Of a DNA stretch of 64,000 bases, positions 35,658-43,899 are shown in pieces. Every line of letters starts with the position of its first letter. The first letter of the stretch is position 1. A program made the position numbers and the translations under genes. This DNA is from JAPKYZ01 sp033763835 (GTDB taxonomy: Bacteria; Acidobacteriota; Terriglobia; Bryobacterales; Bryobacteraceae): NCBI GenBank assembly GCA_033763835.1, contig JANRJS010000030.1:1-64000 (forward strand). The letters are read 5' to 3'. Below the pieces are notes generated by a model. That model was not told the origin of the DNA, did no database searches, and saw nothing but the letters and a program-made list of their open reading frames with translations.

Positions 35658-35683
35658 CCGAAATCGAGTTTCGGATTCCGAAA
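35658..35683. promoter_or_regulatory. IclR operator: three alternating TTTCGG/CCGAAA half-sites
   Basis: CCGAAA (35658), TTTCGG (35669) and CCGAAA (35678) make two overlapping inverted repeats with 5- and 3-base centres. They end four bases before ATG 35688. IclR-family operators are typically such short palindromes. Confidence 0.6.
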
Positions 35684-35687
35684 GATC

Positions 35688-36527
35688 ATGCCAACCGTAC
35701 GTCCCGCGCCCGTCAAGCGCTCGCCGCCGAAGACTCCGGTGAGCGTCAAAAGCACCGTGTTGTCGCTGGCGAAGGGGCTGCGCGTGCTCGAATCCTTCGA
35801 GCCCCGCGAGCCGGAACTGACGCTGACCCAAATCGCCGCTAAGACCGGGCTCGACGCGGGCACGGCGTTTCGTGTGGTCAAGACGTTCCTCATGTTGGGA
35901 TATCTGCGGCAAGCGGAAGGGGCCAAACGTTACCGCCTCGCGATGAAGGTGCTGGACCTGGGATTCAACGCCCTCTCCGCGATGGACTTGCACGATTCCT
36001 CGCGCCCCATCCTTCGCTCGCTGGTGGGCGAGGTCAGCGAGGCCGCGAGTTTGAGCGTTCTCGAAGGAGCCGAAGTGGTGTACATCGAACGCGTGCAGGC
36101 GGGATGGACGCGATTGGGCGTCAACATTCGCATCGGCTCGCGGATTCCGGCTTACTGCACGGCCGCGGGCATCGCGATCCTGGCGCATCTTCCGCCGGAG
36201 CGCCGCCTAGAAGTGTTGCGCCTGCGGGAGCGCGTGAAACTGACGCCCTCGACGCCGGTGACCATTGCCGAAATCGAGGGCCGTTGCCGTAAGGCGCGCG
36301 AACTCGGCTACGCGCTCTCCGATCAGGACACCGTGCCGGGGTTGCGGGTACTGGGAGCTCCGATTCTCGATGCCGACGGCCATCCCTATGGCGCGGTCAG
36401 TGTCGCTTCGCCGTCGATCGCCTGCCCGCTGGACGATTTCGTCGCGACCTCCGCGGCGCCTCTGGTCCGCGCGGCGGCGGACCTAAGCCGTATCTTGCGA
36501 ATTTCCGGAGCCGCTTCGGCGGCGTAA
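35688..36527 (+). CDS. IclR-family transcriptional regulator
   Basis: A 279-residue protein from ATG 35688; the frame is open further upstream but across the promoter. The winged helix is at residues about 22-80 (VLSLAKGLRVLESFEPREPELTLTQIAAKTGLDAGTAFRVVKTFLMLGYL in pieces). The effector domain has the IclR pattern (YIERVQAGWTRLGVNIRIGSRIPAYCTAAGIAILAHL, YALSDQDTVPGLRVLGAPILDADGHPYGAVSVAS). It likely senses a small carboxylic acid and controls the TAXI-TRAP transporter that follows after ten bases. A symmetric repeat on its own promoter suggests autorepression. Confidence 0.93.
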   Translation: MPTVRPAPVKRSPPKTPVSVKSTVLSLAKGLRVLESFEPREPELTLTQIAAKTGLDAGTAFRVVKTFLMLGYLRQAEGAKRYRLAMKVLDLGFNALSAMDLHDSSRPILRSLVGEVSEAASLSVLEGAEVVYIERVQAGWTRLGVNIRIGSRIPAYCTAAGIAILAHLPPERRLEVLRLRERVKLTPSTPVTIAEIEGRCRKARELGYALSDQDTVPGLRVLGAPILDADGHPYGAVSVASPSIACPLDDFVATSAAPLVRAAADLSRILRISGAASAA

Positions 36528-36537
36528 GCGGATCGGC

Positions 36538-37533
36538 ATGCGAAGACGCCTTTTCGTTCCGATAGTGGGTGGCGCCGGACTGGCGGCCTGGTCCGCGGCG
36601 ACCGCTCCTCCACACCGCGCGATGACGATCGCCGCCATGCCGCCTGGAACGTCGTGGTACGTGTTCGCGGCGACGCTCGCACAGTTGCTCGAACCGCAGT
36701 TGCCCGGCTATTCGATGGAAATCTTCGCGCGCGGCGGCGGCACCGGCAATCCCGTGTTGGTGGAACGGGGCAAGGCGTCGATTGCGCTGTGCCAAACGTC
36801 GGTGGCGATGTGGGCCTGGGATGGATTGCCGCCGGCGTTCCCGGGCTTGCGGTACCGCCGCATCCGCGCGTTAGCCGGGGGACTGAATTCCGTTTGGATC
36901 GTCGCCGTAGCGCGCGAGGAATACCTGCGGCGCACCGGACTCACCACATTAGCGGAAGTTCTGCGCGCGCAACCCGCCCCCCGCATTCTAATGAAACCGC
37001 CGGGCAGCACCGTACCCGTGGTCGCCGACATGATTCTCGATCATTACGGGCTATCGCGCGATGCGATTGCCGCGGCGGGAGGAAGCGTTCTGCAGTTGGC
37101 CGTGAACCAGATTCCCGAAATGCTGGCCGACGGCCGCGCCGATCTCTATTTCGAGAGTGCGATCAAGGGCCATCCGGCACTGACCGAAGCCGCTACCACC
37201 GCCGGAATCCGGTTTCTCGATTTCGATGAAGACCTGCTGGCGAGCTTGGCGAGGCGCGGCCTCACCCCCGGCCCCATGCCCATTTGGTTCAAGGGGCAGA
37301 CCCAGCCCGTGAAGTCCGTCGATTGCGGCACCTTGCTTATCGCCCGCGACGATTTGCCCGAAGACGTGGCGTATCTAGTGACGCGTACCCTTTGCGAGCG
37401 GCGCGAGACGATGATCGAGGCTCACAAGGCATGGGTGGATTTCCGGCCTGAAACCGCGGCCCGCCGTGAGGCGACCGGCATTCCGCTGCATCCCGGCGCG
37501 GAGCGCTACTTTCGGGAACGCCAATGGCTTTAG
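36538..37533 (+). CDS. TAXI-type TRAP transporter solute-binding protein
   Basis: A 331-residue periplasmic binding protein (signal MRRRLFVPIVGGAGLAAWSAA). The TAXI pattern is visible in MTIAAMPPGTSWYVFAATLAQLLE, RGGGTGNPVLVERGKASIALCQTSVA, PRILMKPPGSTVPVVADMILDHYGL and VNQIPEMLADGRADLYFESAIKGHPALTE. It delivers an organic acid or amino acid to the fused permease encoded next, whose start overlaps its end by ten bases. The exact solute is unknown; the IclR regulator and the neighbouring enolase-superfamily gene hint at a sugar acid. Confidence 0.9.
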   Translation: MRRRLFVPIVGGAGLAAWSAATAPPHRAMTIAAMPPGTSWYVFAATLAQLLEPQLPGYSMEIFARGGGTGNPVLVERGKASIALCQTSVAMWAWDGLPPAFPGLRYRRIRALAGGLNSVWIVAVAREEYLRRTGLTTLAEVLRAQPAPRILMKPPGSTVPVVADMILDHYGLSRDAIAAAGGSVLQLAVNQIPEMLADGRADLYFESAIKGHPALTEAATTAGIRFLDFDEDLLASLARRGLTPGPMPIWFKGQTQPVKSVDCGTLLIARDDLPEDVAYLVTRTLCERRETMIEAHKAWVDFRPETAARREATGIPLHPGAERYFRERQWL

Positions 37534-39413
37534 ACGCGGCGCTCGAGGAGGCTCAGGCTCCGAAGCGCGGCGGTCTCGTTTTGCTGGCCCTCGCCGTCGC
37601 CTGGTGCTTGTTCCAAATCGCGATCGTCGTCCAGCCCCAGCCGCCGATGATCGCGAGACCGGTTCACTTGGTTTTCGCCCTGGTGGTCTTGTTTCTCGCC
37701 GGTCCCGGTTCGCGCGCGTATCGATGGATCGCCATCGCCGCCTCGGCGTCGGTAGGCGCTTACTTTCTGTCGAACGCCACCCGGCTAGCGAACCGGGTCG
37801 AGGCCGTCGATCCGGTTCTTCCGCTCGATCTCGTCGCCGGAGCCGCGCTGCTATTGCTCTTACTCGAAGGCGTGCGGCGCTGCGTCGGCTGGTCGCTGCT
37901 GGGACTGCTGCTGTTCACGTTGGGGTACGGCTTCGCGGGCCGTTGGTTTCCCGGCTGGTCCCGGTTCAGCGGGTTCTCTCTCGAAGACGCCACCGAGATT
38001 CTAACGATGACCGCCAACGGCGTTCTTGGCGTCACCACCGAAACTTCTGTGCAGTTCGTTTTCTACTTTCTGGCGTTTGGCGCGGTGTATTCGGCGATCG
38101 GCGGCGGGCGGTTATTTATCGACATCGGCCTGCGGACCAGCGGGCGGCAGCGCGGCGGCGCGGCAAAAGCGGCCGTCGTGTCGAGCAGTCTCATGGGCAC
38201 GATCAGCGGCAGCGCCGTCGCAAACGTGGTTTCCGTAGGCGTGTTCACCATCCCCTTGATGCGCCGCGCGGGTTACTCCGCCGTACAGGCGGCGGGCATC
38301 GAAGCGCTGGCATCTACCGGTGGACAGTTGATGCCGCCGGTGATGGGCGTCGCCGCGTTTGTGATGGCCGAGATGCTGCAGCAAGATTATGGGCGGATCG
38401 CGATGGCCGCCGCGATTCCCGCTCTCGCGTTCTATTTCGCGTTATTCGTGTTGGTCGATTTGACCGCGCGCCGCAGCGGCATCGGCACGCTGGATCCGGA
38501 GCAGGCCGCGCCATCCGCACCGATCGGGCCGCGTCTCTATCTTCTGCTGCCACCGCTGCTGTTGGTGGGATCGCTCGCATCCGGACGCTCGGCCACGATT
38601 TCGGTAGTAGCGGCCATCGGCGCGTGCTTCGCCATCGCGTTCCTGCGGCGCGAAAGCCGGGTGAGTTGGCGCGAATGGGCGGAGGTCGTCGAAGACATCG
38701 CGCGGCAAGCGGCGCAAGTGGCTGTTCCCATCGCCGCCATTGGCATCATGGTGGCGGTCGCCGTGCAGTCGAACTTGGCGCTGCGCTTTTCCGCGAAGCT
38801 CATCGAGGGCGGAGCCGCGAACGTCTACTCCGCTCTGCTGCTCGCCATCGCCGGCTGCATCGTGATGGGCATGGGCTTGCCCACCGTGGCCGCCTACATC
38901 ATCGGGGCGATTTTGTTCGTCCCCACGCTAGTGAAGCTCGGGATCGCGCCGCTGGGCGCGCACTTCTTCGTGATGTACTACTGCGTGCTTTCGATGATCA
39001 CGCCCCCGGTGGCGTTGGCTTCGTTCGCCGCCGCGGGACTGGCGAAAGCCGGAGTCATGGAGACCGGCTGGCACGCGTTTCGCTTAAGCCTGGTGCTTTT
39101 TCTGATTGCGTTCGCGTTCGCCTTCGACCCCCTGCTGTTGGGGCAAGGCCCGTGGCCCAGCGTTCTGCTGGCGATGGGCGGGTTGCTGGCGGGCACAGCG
39201 GTTTGGGCGGTCGCGCTGGCGGGCTATCTCAATGGACCGCTGAACGCCGCCGAGCGCATCCTGTACGGCGCGGCCGCGGTGGCGAGCATCCTGTTTCCCA
39301 CACGGTCGATCGGTTGGACGTGCGCGCTCGCCGCCTCCGGCGTCTTATGCGTTTGGAGTTTCTTTCTGAAACCGCGCCTCGTCCCGGCGGAGCGCTTGCA
39401 GCGGGCCCGTTGA
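37524..39413 (+). CDS. TRAP transporter permease, fused small and large subunits
   Basis: A 629-residue membrane protein with about 17 helices. The N-terminal part is the DctQ-like segment (LVLLALAVAWCLFQIAIVV, PVHLVFALVVLFLAG). The DctM-like part holds GGGRLFIDIGLRTSGRQRGGAAKAAVVSSSLMGTISGSAVANVVSVGVFTIPLM in pieces, STGGQLMPPVMGVAAFVMAEML, and VMGMGLPTVAAYIIGAILFVPTLVKLGIAPLGAHFFVMYYCVLSMITPPVALASF in pieces. These are the usual TAXI-associated fusion signatures. It is driven by an ion gradient. It ends 16 bases before the convergent enolase gene. Confidence 0.93.
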   Translation: MALDAALEEAQAPKRGGLVLLALAVAWCLFQIAIVVQPQPPMIARPVHLVFALVVLFLAGPGSRAYRWIAIAASASVGAYFLSNATRLANRVEAVDPVLPLDLVAGAALLLLLLEGVRRCVGWSLLGLLLFTLGYGFAGRWFPGWSRFSGFSLEDATEILTMTANGVLGVTTETSVQFVFYFLAFGAVYSAIGGGRLFIDIGLRTSGRQRGGAAKAAVVSSSLMGTISGSAVANVVSVGVFTIPLMRRAGYSAVQAAGIEALASTGGQLMPPVMGVAAFVMAEMLQQDYGRIAMAAAIPALAFYFALFVLVDLTARRSGIGTLDPEQAAPSAPIGPRLYLLLPPLLLVGSLASGRSATISVVAAIGACFAIAFLRRESRVSWREWAEVVEDIARQAAQVAVPIAAIGIMVAVAVQSNLALRFSAKLIEGGAANVYSALLLAIAGCIVMGMGLPTVAAYIIGAILFVPTLVKLGIAPLGAHFFVMYYCVLSMITPPVALASFAAAGLAKAGVMETGWHAFRLSLVLFLIAFAFAFDPLLLGQGPWPSVLLAMGGLLAGTAVWAVALAGYLNGPLNAAERILYGAAAVASILFPTRSIGWTCALAASGVLCVWSFFLKPRLVPAERLQRAR

Positions 39414-39429
39414 TCGGCCGAGCCTACGG

Positions 39430-40635
39430 TTACGAAGCCGTCGCGCGAACGCCCTTGGCGATAAACGAAGGATCGAACTCGACGCCCAATCCCGGGCCTT
39501 TGGGCGCGGCGACCTTGCCGTTCTTGATCGCGAAGTTGGGCGACGACCATGGCTCCGGTTTCTCGTTACCCCGGTGGGGAAACTCCATGTGCGTGCCGAT
39601 GTTTGGAACGGCGGCGGCGAACTGCAGAATGTTCACGGCGGTCGATCCGGTTTGCGTGTTGTGCGGCACGATCGGCATATCGAACTTACGCGCGATCCGC
39701 GCCACCCGCAACGCCCGCACGAATCCGCCGCAATAGTTGAGGTCGGGCTGTACGATTTGGGCCACTTGGTTCTCGCAAATCCAGAGGAACCGCCAGAGGC
39801 TGGCGTCCTGCTCGCCGATGGCGACCTTCATCTTCAGCGTATCGGCCACCTTCTTCGTCTCGCCGAGTTCTTCCCACGGGCACGGCTCCTCGAAGAAATT
39901 GACGCCTAAGTCTTCCATCATTCGCCCGACTTCGATGGCCTTGGCCGCGTTATAAGACCCGTTGGCGTCGGCGTTGATGACGATCTTGTCGCCCATTTTC
40001 TTGCGCGCCAGCTTTAGCATCGTCTCCGTGCGGCCGGGATAGGCGTCGAGATTCCGGCTCATGCGGCCGCCGATCTTGAACTTCATCGCGTTCGCGCCCG
40101 TTTCGGCCAGACCTCGCACGTAGACGTCCACCTCCTGTTCCGCGGTGGTGTCCCGGCCGGACCCCGACAAATACACTGGAATGTCTTCGCGAACCACGCC
40201 GCCCAGCAATTCGGCGACGCGCTTTCCACTCGATTTGCCGAGCAAGTCGAAGAGACTCTGCTCGACGTACGCGACAGGGCACCAGAACGGTTGTCCGGCG
40301 AGTTTGTAGTTCGCCGTGTAAACATCGTCCACCAGCGTCTCGATATCGCGCGCGTCTTTGCCGATCAGCAGCGGGACGACACGCCGTTCGAAGATCGCGA
40401 TGTAGTCTTCCATCTGCTTCGTCCGGCAGAGACCCGTCGCGCCGTCCGTCGAGCGCGAGCGTACGAAATACTCCTTGCCGACGCGGATCAGATCGATCGA
40501 CTCGATCTTCACCGGGTTCTTCACCTTGGAATGGAGGTTGAGCATCGGCTCCTCGTACCAAGGGATGACTTTCTTTTCTTCGGCCGCCGCTAGCGGAGCG
40601 GCGAGAGCCGCGCCCAGAAATTCGCGCCGTTTCAT
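39430..40635 (-). CDS. Mandelate racemase/enolase-superfamily protein with Tat signal
   Basis: A 401-residue protein. ATG 40635 is preceded by AAGGAG. The start MKRREFLGAALAAPLAAA has a twin-arginine signal. The superfamily catalytic set is visible: KxK in AMKFKIGGRMS, metal ligands D in VINADANGSY, E in NFFEEPCPWEELG and E in KVAIGEQDASLW, and the histidine in MPIVPHNTQTGS. This fits dehydration or racemisation of a sugar acid. Export is unusual for the superfamily as a whole, though seen in exported-enzyme-rich phyla. It is the third gene of the operon with the SGNH-PQQ and pentaheme genes. Confidence 0.9.
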   Translation of the reverse strand: MKRREFLGAALAAPLAAAEEKKVIPWYEEPMLNLHSKVKNPVKIESIDLIRVGKEYFVRSRSTDGATGLCRTKQMEDYIAIFERRVVPLLIGKDARDIETLVDDVYTANYKLAGQPFWCPVAYVEQSLFDLLGKSSGKRVAELLGGVVREDIPVYLSGSGRDTTAEQEVDVYVRGLAETGANAMKFKIGGRMSRNLDAYPGRTETMLKLARKKMGDKIVINADANGSYNAAKAIEVGRMMEDLGVNFFEEPCPWEELGETKKVADTLKMKVAIGEQDASLWRFLWICENQVAQIVQPDLNYCGGFVRALRVARIARKFDMPIVPHNTQTGSTAVNILQFAAAVPNIGTHMEFPHRGNEKPEPWSSPNFAIKNGKVAAPKGPGLGVEFDPSFIAKGVRATAS

Positions 40636-40645
40636 CGAATACTCC

Positions 40646-41065
40646 TTACTGGCCCAGTTCGTGGCAGGCGTTGCAAGCCACGGTAGCTTTATGTTCCTTG
40701 TGACAACTGACACAGGCCGCCATCGTGGTCGGCCTCTCCACCTTCAAAACCGTTTGCGCGTTGACGTCGCCATGACACGACGCACAGCCGACTTTCGCCG
40801 TGGCGTGCCGCGCATGGCTGAACACGACGAAGTCGCGCACCCGATAGATGCGCTGCGAAGGAATTTCGCGATCCGCGATCGAGGTGTGGCAAACCCGGCA
40901 CTGCGACACCGCCGGAAAAGTCGCCGCCTCTTCCGCTTCCGCCGTCTTGTGGCACGCGACGCACTTCATCTTGAGCGGCGCGTGCTTCAAATGCGCAAAC
41001 GGAAGCGAATCGATCCCATCCGCGCGCACCGCCGCCGCCGCGGCCAGCAGGAAAAGAATTCTCAT
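40646..41065 (-). CDS. Pentaheme c-type cytochrome (c3/c7-like)
   Basis: A 139-residue protein with a signal peptide (MRILFLLAAAAAVRA). Five CXXCH motifs are visible: CVACH, CRVCH, CASCH, CVSCH and CNACH. Paired His residues (FAHLKHAPLKMKCVACH, VFSHARHATAKVGCASCH) have the class III cytochrome spacing. It overlaps the dehydrogenase gene by four bases (ATGA). The dehydrogenase has no haem domain of its own, so this protein is its probable periplasmic electron acceptor. Confidence 0.88.
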   Translation of the reverse strand: MRILFLLAAAAAVRADGIDSLPFAHLKHAPLKMKCVACHKTAEAEEAATFPAVSQCRVCHTSIADREIPSQRIYRVRDFVVFSHARHATAKVGCASCHGDVNAQTVLKVERPTTMAACVSCHKEHKATVACNACHELGQ

Positions 41066-43764
41066 GGCAGCGAGTAGGCGATCAACGCGCCGTCGTACTG
41101 ATCGTTGTACTTGTTGCCGCCGCCCGCCGCGACGACAACGAATTGTTTTTTCGTGCGCAATCCCTGGAAGGTCATCGGAGTGGCATGGGCGCTAGCCGGC
41201 ACTTTCACGGTCCAAATTTCCTTTCCAGTGTACTTGTCGAACGCGCGGAAGCGGCTGTCGTCGGTGGCGCCGATAAAGAGCAATCCTCCCGCCGTGACGA
41301 TCGATCCCCCGAGATTCGAGGTCCCGGTGGGCGGCAAGCCTTTCTCGATCAAAGCGTCGACCACGCCGAGCGTCACGCGCCATTTGAACTCGCCTTTGTC
41401 GAGATCGATCGCCGTCAGATGACCCCAAGGCGGCTTCTGACAGGGCCAGCGATTCCGGTCCCAGAAACGCGAGTAGTAGGTTGGCGCGCCCGTCATCCGG
41501 TAGGGTAATTCCGCGCCGGGCCGGTTCTTGACCATGGCACCCACTTGCCCTACGTCCATCGAATTGACGTACAGCGTGCGCGTGACCGGGTCGTAGCTCG
41601 CCCCGCCCCAATTCGCGCCGCCGTTGGTTCCGGGAAACAGGATCGTGCGCTTCAGCCCGGTAGGCGTGTACATTGGCGCGAGCGCCGCTCCTTCGATCAA
41701 CGTCTCGCAAAACGCGCGCGATTCCGGCGTAACGTCCGTTAATTCCTCTTTCGAAAAACTCTGCCGGGCGAACGGGGGCGGCGCCACGGGGAAAGGTTGC
41801 GTCGGATAGGCGCGCTCGCCGGGAACCTCGCTAGCCGGAACTGGCTTCTCGACCACGTCGAACAGCGGCGCGCCGGTCTCGCGGTCGAACACGAACGTGA
41901 AGCCCATCTTGGTGACTTGCGCCACCGCATCGACGAGCTTTCCGCCCTTCAGCATCCGCGTCATTACCGGTTGCGCCGGAAGATCGTAATCCCACAGATC
42001 GTGATGCACCGTCTGGAAATGCCACACCCGCTTGCCGGTCGCCGCGTCGAGCGCCACCAGCGCGTCGCCGAACAGATTTGCACCCGGACGGTCGCCGCCG
42101 TAACGGTCGTTGGCCGGCGAGGTCAGCGGCAGAAACACCAAGCCGCGCTTCTCGTCGAGACTCGCTATCGACCACATGTTCGCCGCCCCGCGGCCTTTGC
42201 GGGAGTCCCCCAACCTGGCGGCTCCGTCGCTGCGCTCCTCCCATGTTTCCACGCCGAACTCGCCGTCGCGCGGAATAACGTGGAAAGTCCAGACGAGCTT
42301 GCCGGTGCGCGCGTCGAACGCCCGCACATCGCCCAGCGGACTCTTCGCGTCGGCGTCGGGCACGATCGATCCGCAAATCACCAGATTCCCGAAAATCAGG
42401 GGCGGCGACGTCATCCCGTAACCGCGCCGAGAGCCGTCGAGCATGCCTTCCGCCGTCACGCCGCGCCGCAAGTCCACCGCGCCCGCTTCGCCGAAACCCG
42501 CGGCGGGTCTCCCAGTTTTCGCGTCGATCGCCCACAACTGGCCGTCGAGCGTGCCGTAGAACAGACGCCGTTCGCGCCCGTCGGTCCAGTACGCCGCGCC
42601 GCGATGCGTGTAGAGCATTTGCGGACGCACGCGATCGAGCTTTGGATCGAAAGTCCATAACTCCCGGCCCGTTTCGGCGTCGAGCGCGATCAAGCGGTGC
42701 AGCGCGCTCACGAGATACATAGCGCCATCGACGACGATGGGCGTGGCCTCAAACGCGCTCTTGACTCCGTTGCCCGTACCGTCGGCGATATCGCCGGTGT
42801 TGTACGTCCACGCGACCTTCAACTGGTTGACGTTACCGCGATGAATCTGCGACAAGTTCGAGTACCGGGTGCCGCCCGCGTCCGCGCCGTAATGAAGCCA
42901 CGCGGTGGCCGGTTCGGCGAGCCTCGATTTCGCCGCCGCCGTTTCCTCAACGGCCACCTTCCTTAGATAGGCCGCCGTCTCGGCATCGAGTGTGTGCGGC
43001 TTTGCCATCACCGAGCGTTTTTGCAGAAACTCGGGCAGCGCGCGCTCGTAAGCGTCGAGTTTCGCCTCCGCGAGCCTCTTCGCCGATTCGGCCTTGCCCG
43101 CGTCGTCGAGGTTCGGCCACCACAGATACGGGTTGGGGATCCGCTCCACCCGTCCGCCTAGAGTCGCGACGAAAACCGCGAGATTCAAATAATGGCCGAC
43201 GGTGCCGGGATGCACTCGGTCGGGCAGGTTGTGCAACTCGATCTCCGGCCGTTCGGCGCGCACGCGTTTCCAGGCGCTCGACACTGGAGCGTAGAACTTC
43301 ACCCCGTTGCGACGCGCCGCCGCCATCACCCGCACACGGCCCTCGTCGTTGATCGGATCGCGGCCCCAGCCCATTTCGAAGAACACCGGCTCTGCGCCCG
43401 ATTCGCGAATGACGCGGCAATACTCGTCGAGCGCCGAATCGAGTTCCGCGCCGCCGGACCCGGTCATGAAGTGCGTCACCACTTGCAGCACGACATGCGA
43501 GTACTTGCCGCGCTTGATCTTTTCGACGAACGTTAAGCCGTCGGGCAACCCGTACTCGGGCTTGAAACTTCCGGGCTTGAGGTAGACCTGAATGCTATCG
43601 CCGCTGCGGCCCGCGATTTCGGCGGCGTAATCCGGCCCGAGCGCTTTCGCTACCGCATTCGGAAGGTTGTGGTAGTACACGCTGCTCGACCCGGCCCACA
43701 ACATTCGTTTCGGCGCGGCCGAACAAGCCGCCGCCGTCGCTAACACCGCCACCCAAACGCGCAT
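41062..43764 (-). CDS. SGNH hydrolase-like domain fused to a PQQ-dependent dehydrogenase
   Basis: A 900-residue exported protein. The signal peptide is residues 1-17. Residues about 18-245 look like an SGNH/GDSL-type domain: block I RMLWAGSSSVYYHN with Ser 26-28, and block V DRVHPGTVGHYLN with Asp182 and His185. From residue about 288 there is an eight-bladed PQQ propeller (AWLHYGADAGGTRYSNLSQI, SALHRLIALDAETGRELWTFD, YGMTSPPLIFGNLVI, TVHHDLWDYDLPAQPV, NGGANWGGASYDPVTRTLYVN, GATDDSRFRAFDKYTGKEIWT). It is related to membrane-type glucose/alcohol quinoproteins but has no CXXCH haem domain. It would oxidise a sugar or alcohol in the periplasm. First gene of the operon with the cytochrome and enolase-superfamily genes. 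Confidence 0.85.
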   Translation of the reverse strand: MRVWVAVLATAAACSAAPKRMLWAGSSSVYYHNLPNAVAKALGPDYAAEIAGRSGDSIQVYLKPGSFKPEYGLPDGLTFVEKIKRGKYSHVVLQVVTHFMTGSGGAELDSALDEYCRVIRESGAEPVFFEMGWGRDPINDEGRVRVMAAARRNGVKFYAPVSSAWKRVRAERPEIELHNLPDRVHPGTVGHYLNLAVFVATLGGRVERIPNPYLWWPNLDDAGKAESAKRLAEAKLDAYERALPEFLQKRSVMAKPHTLDAETAAYLRKVAVEETAAAKSRLAEPATAWLHYGADAGGTRYSNLSQIHRGNVNQLKVAWTYNTGDIADGTGNGVKSAFEATPIVVDGAMYLVSALHRLIALDAETGRELWTFDPKLDRVRPQMLYTHRGAAYWTDGRERRLFYGTLDGQLWAIDAKTGRPAAGFGEAGAVDLRRGVTAEGMLDGSRRGYGMTSPPLIFGNLVICGSIVPDADAKSPLGDVRAFDARTGKLVWTFHVIPRDGEFGVETWEERSDGAARLGDSRKGRGAANMWSIASLDEKRGLVFLPLTSPANDRYGGDRPGANLFGDALVALDAATGKRVWHFQTVHHDLWDYDLPAQPVMTRMLKGGKLVDAVAQVTKMGFTFVFDRETGAPLFDVVEKPVPASEVPGERAYPTQPFPVAPPPFARQSFSKEELTDVTPESRAFCETLIEGAALAPMYTPTGLKRTILFPGTNGGANWGGASYDPVTRTLYVNSMDVGQVGAMVKNRPGAELPYRMTGAPTYYSRFWDRNRWPCQKPPWGHLTAIDLDKGEFKWRVTLGVVDALIEKGLPPTGTSNLGGSIVTAGGLLFIGATDDSRFRAFDKYTGKEIWTVKVPASAHATPMTFQGLRTKKQFVVVAAGGGNKYNDQYDGALIAYSLP

Positions 43765-43899
43765 GAACTAAGAACGCTACCACCGGGCGGAACGAATCGA
43801 CTCTTTCTTCGCCCTACCTCGTGAATCCCCGCCCAAACCCTTGTCGCGACGCCGTTTCGCGCGGCGAATGCGGCCTACGATACACTGGCGGCGGATCGC

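Noticed and set aside
37466..39736. 756-codon open frame over the TRAP permease
   Set aside because: Arginine-rich shadow of the real permease frame at 37524, whose membrane helices and TRAP motifs are clear.
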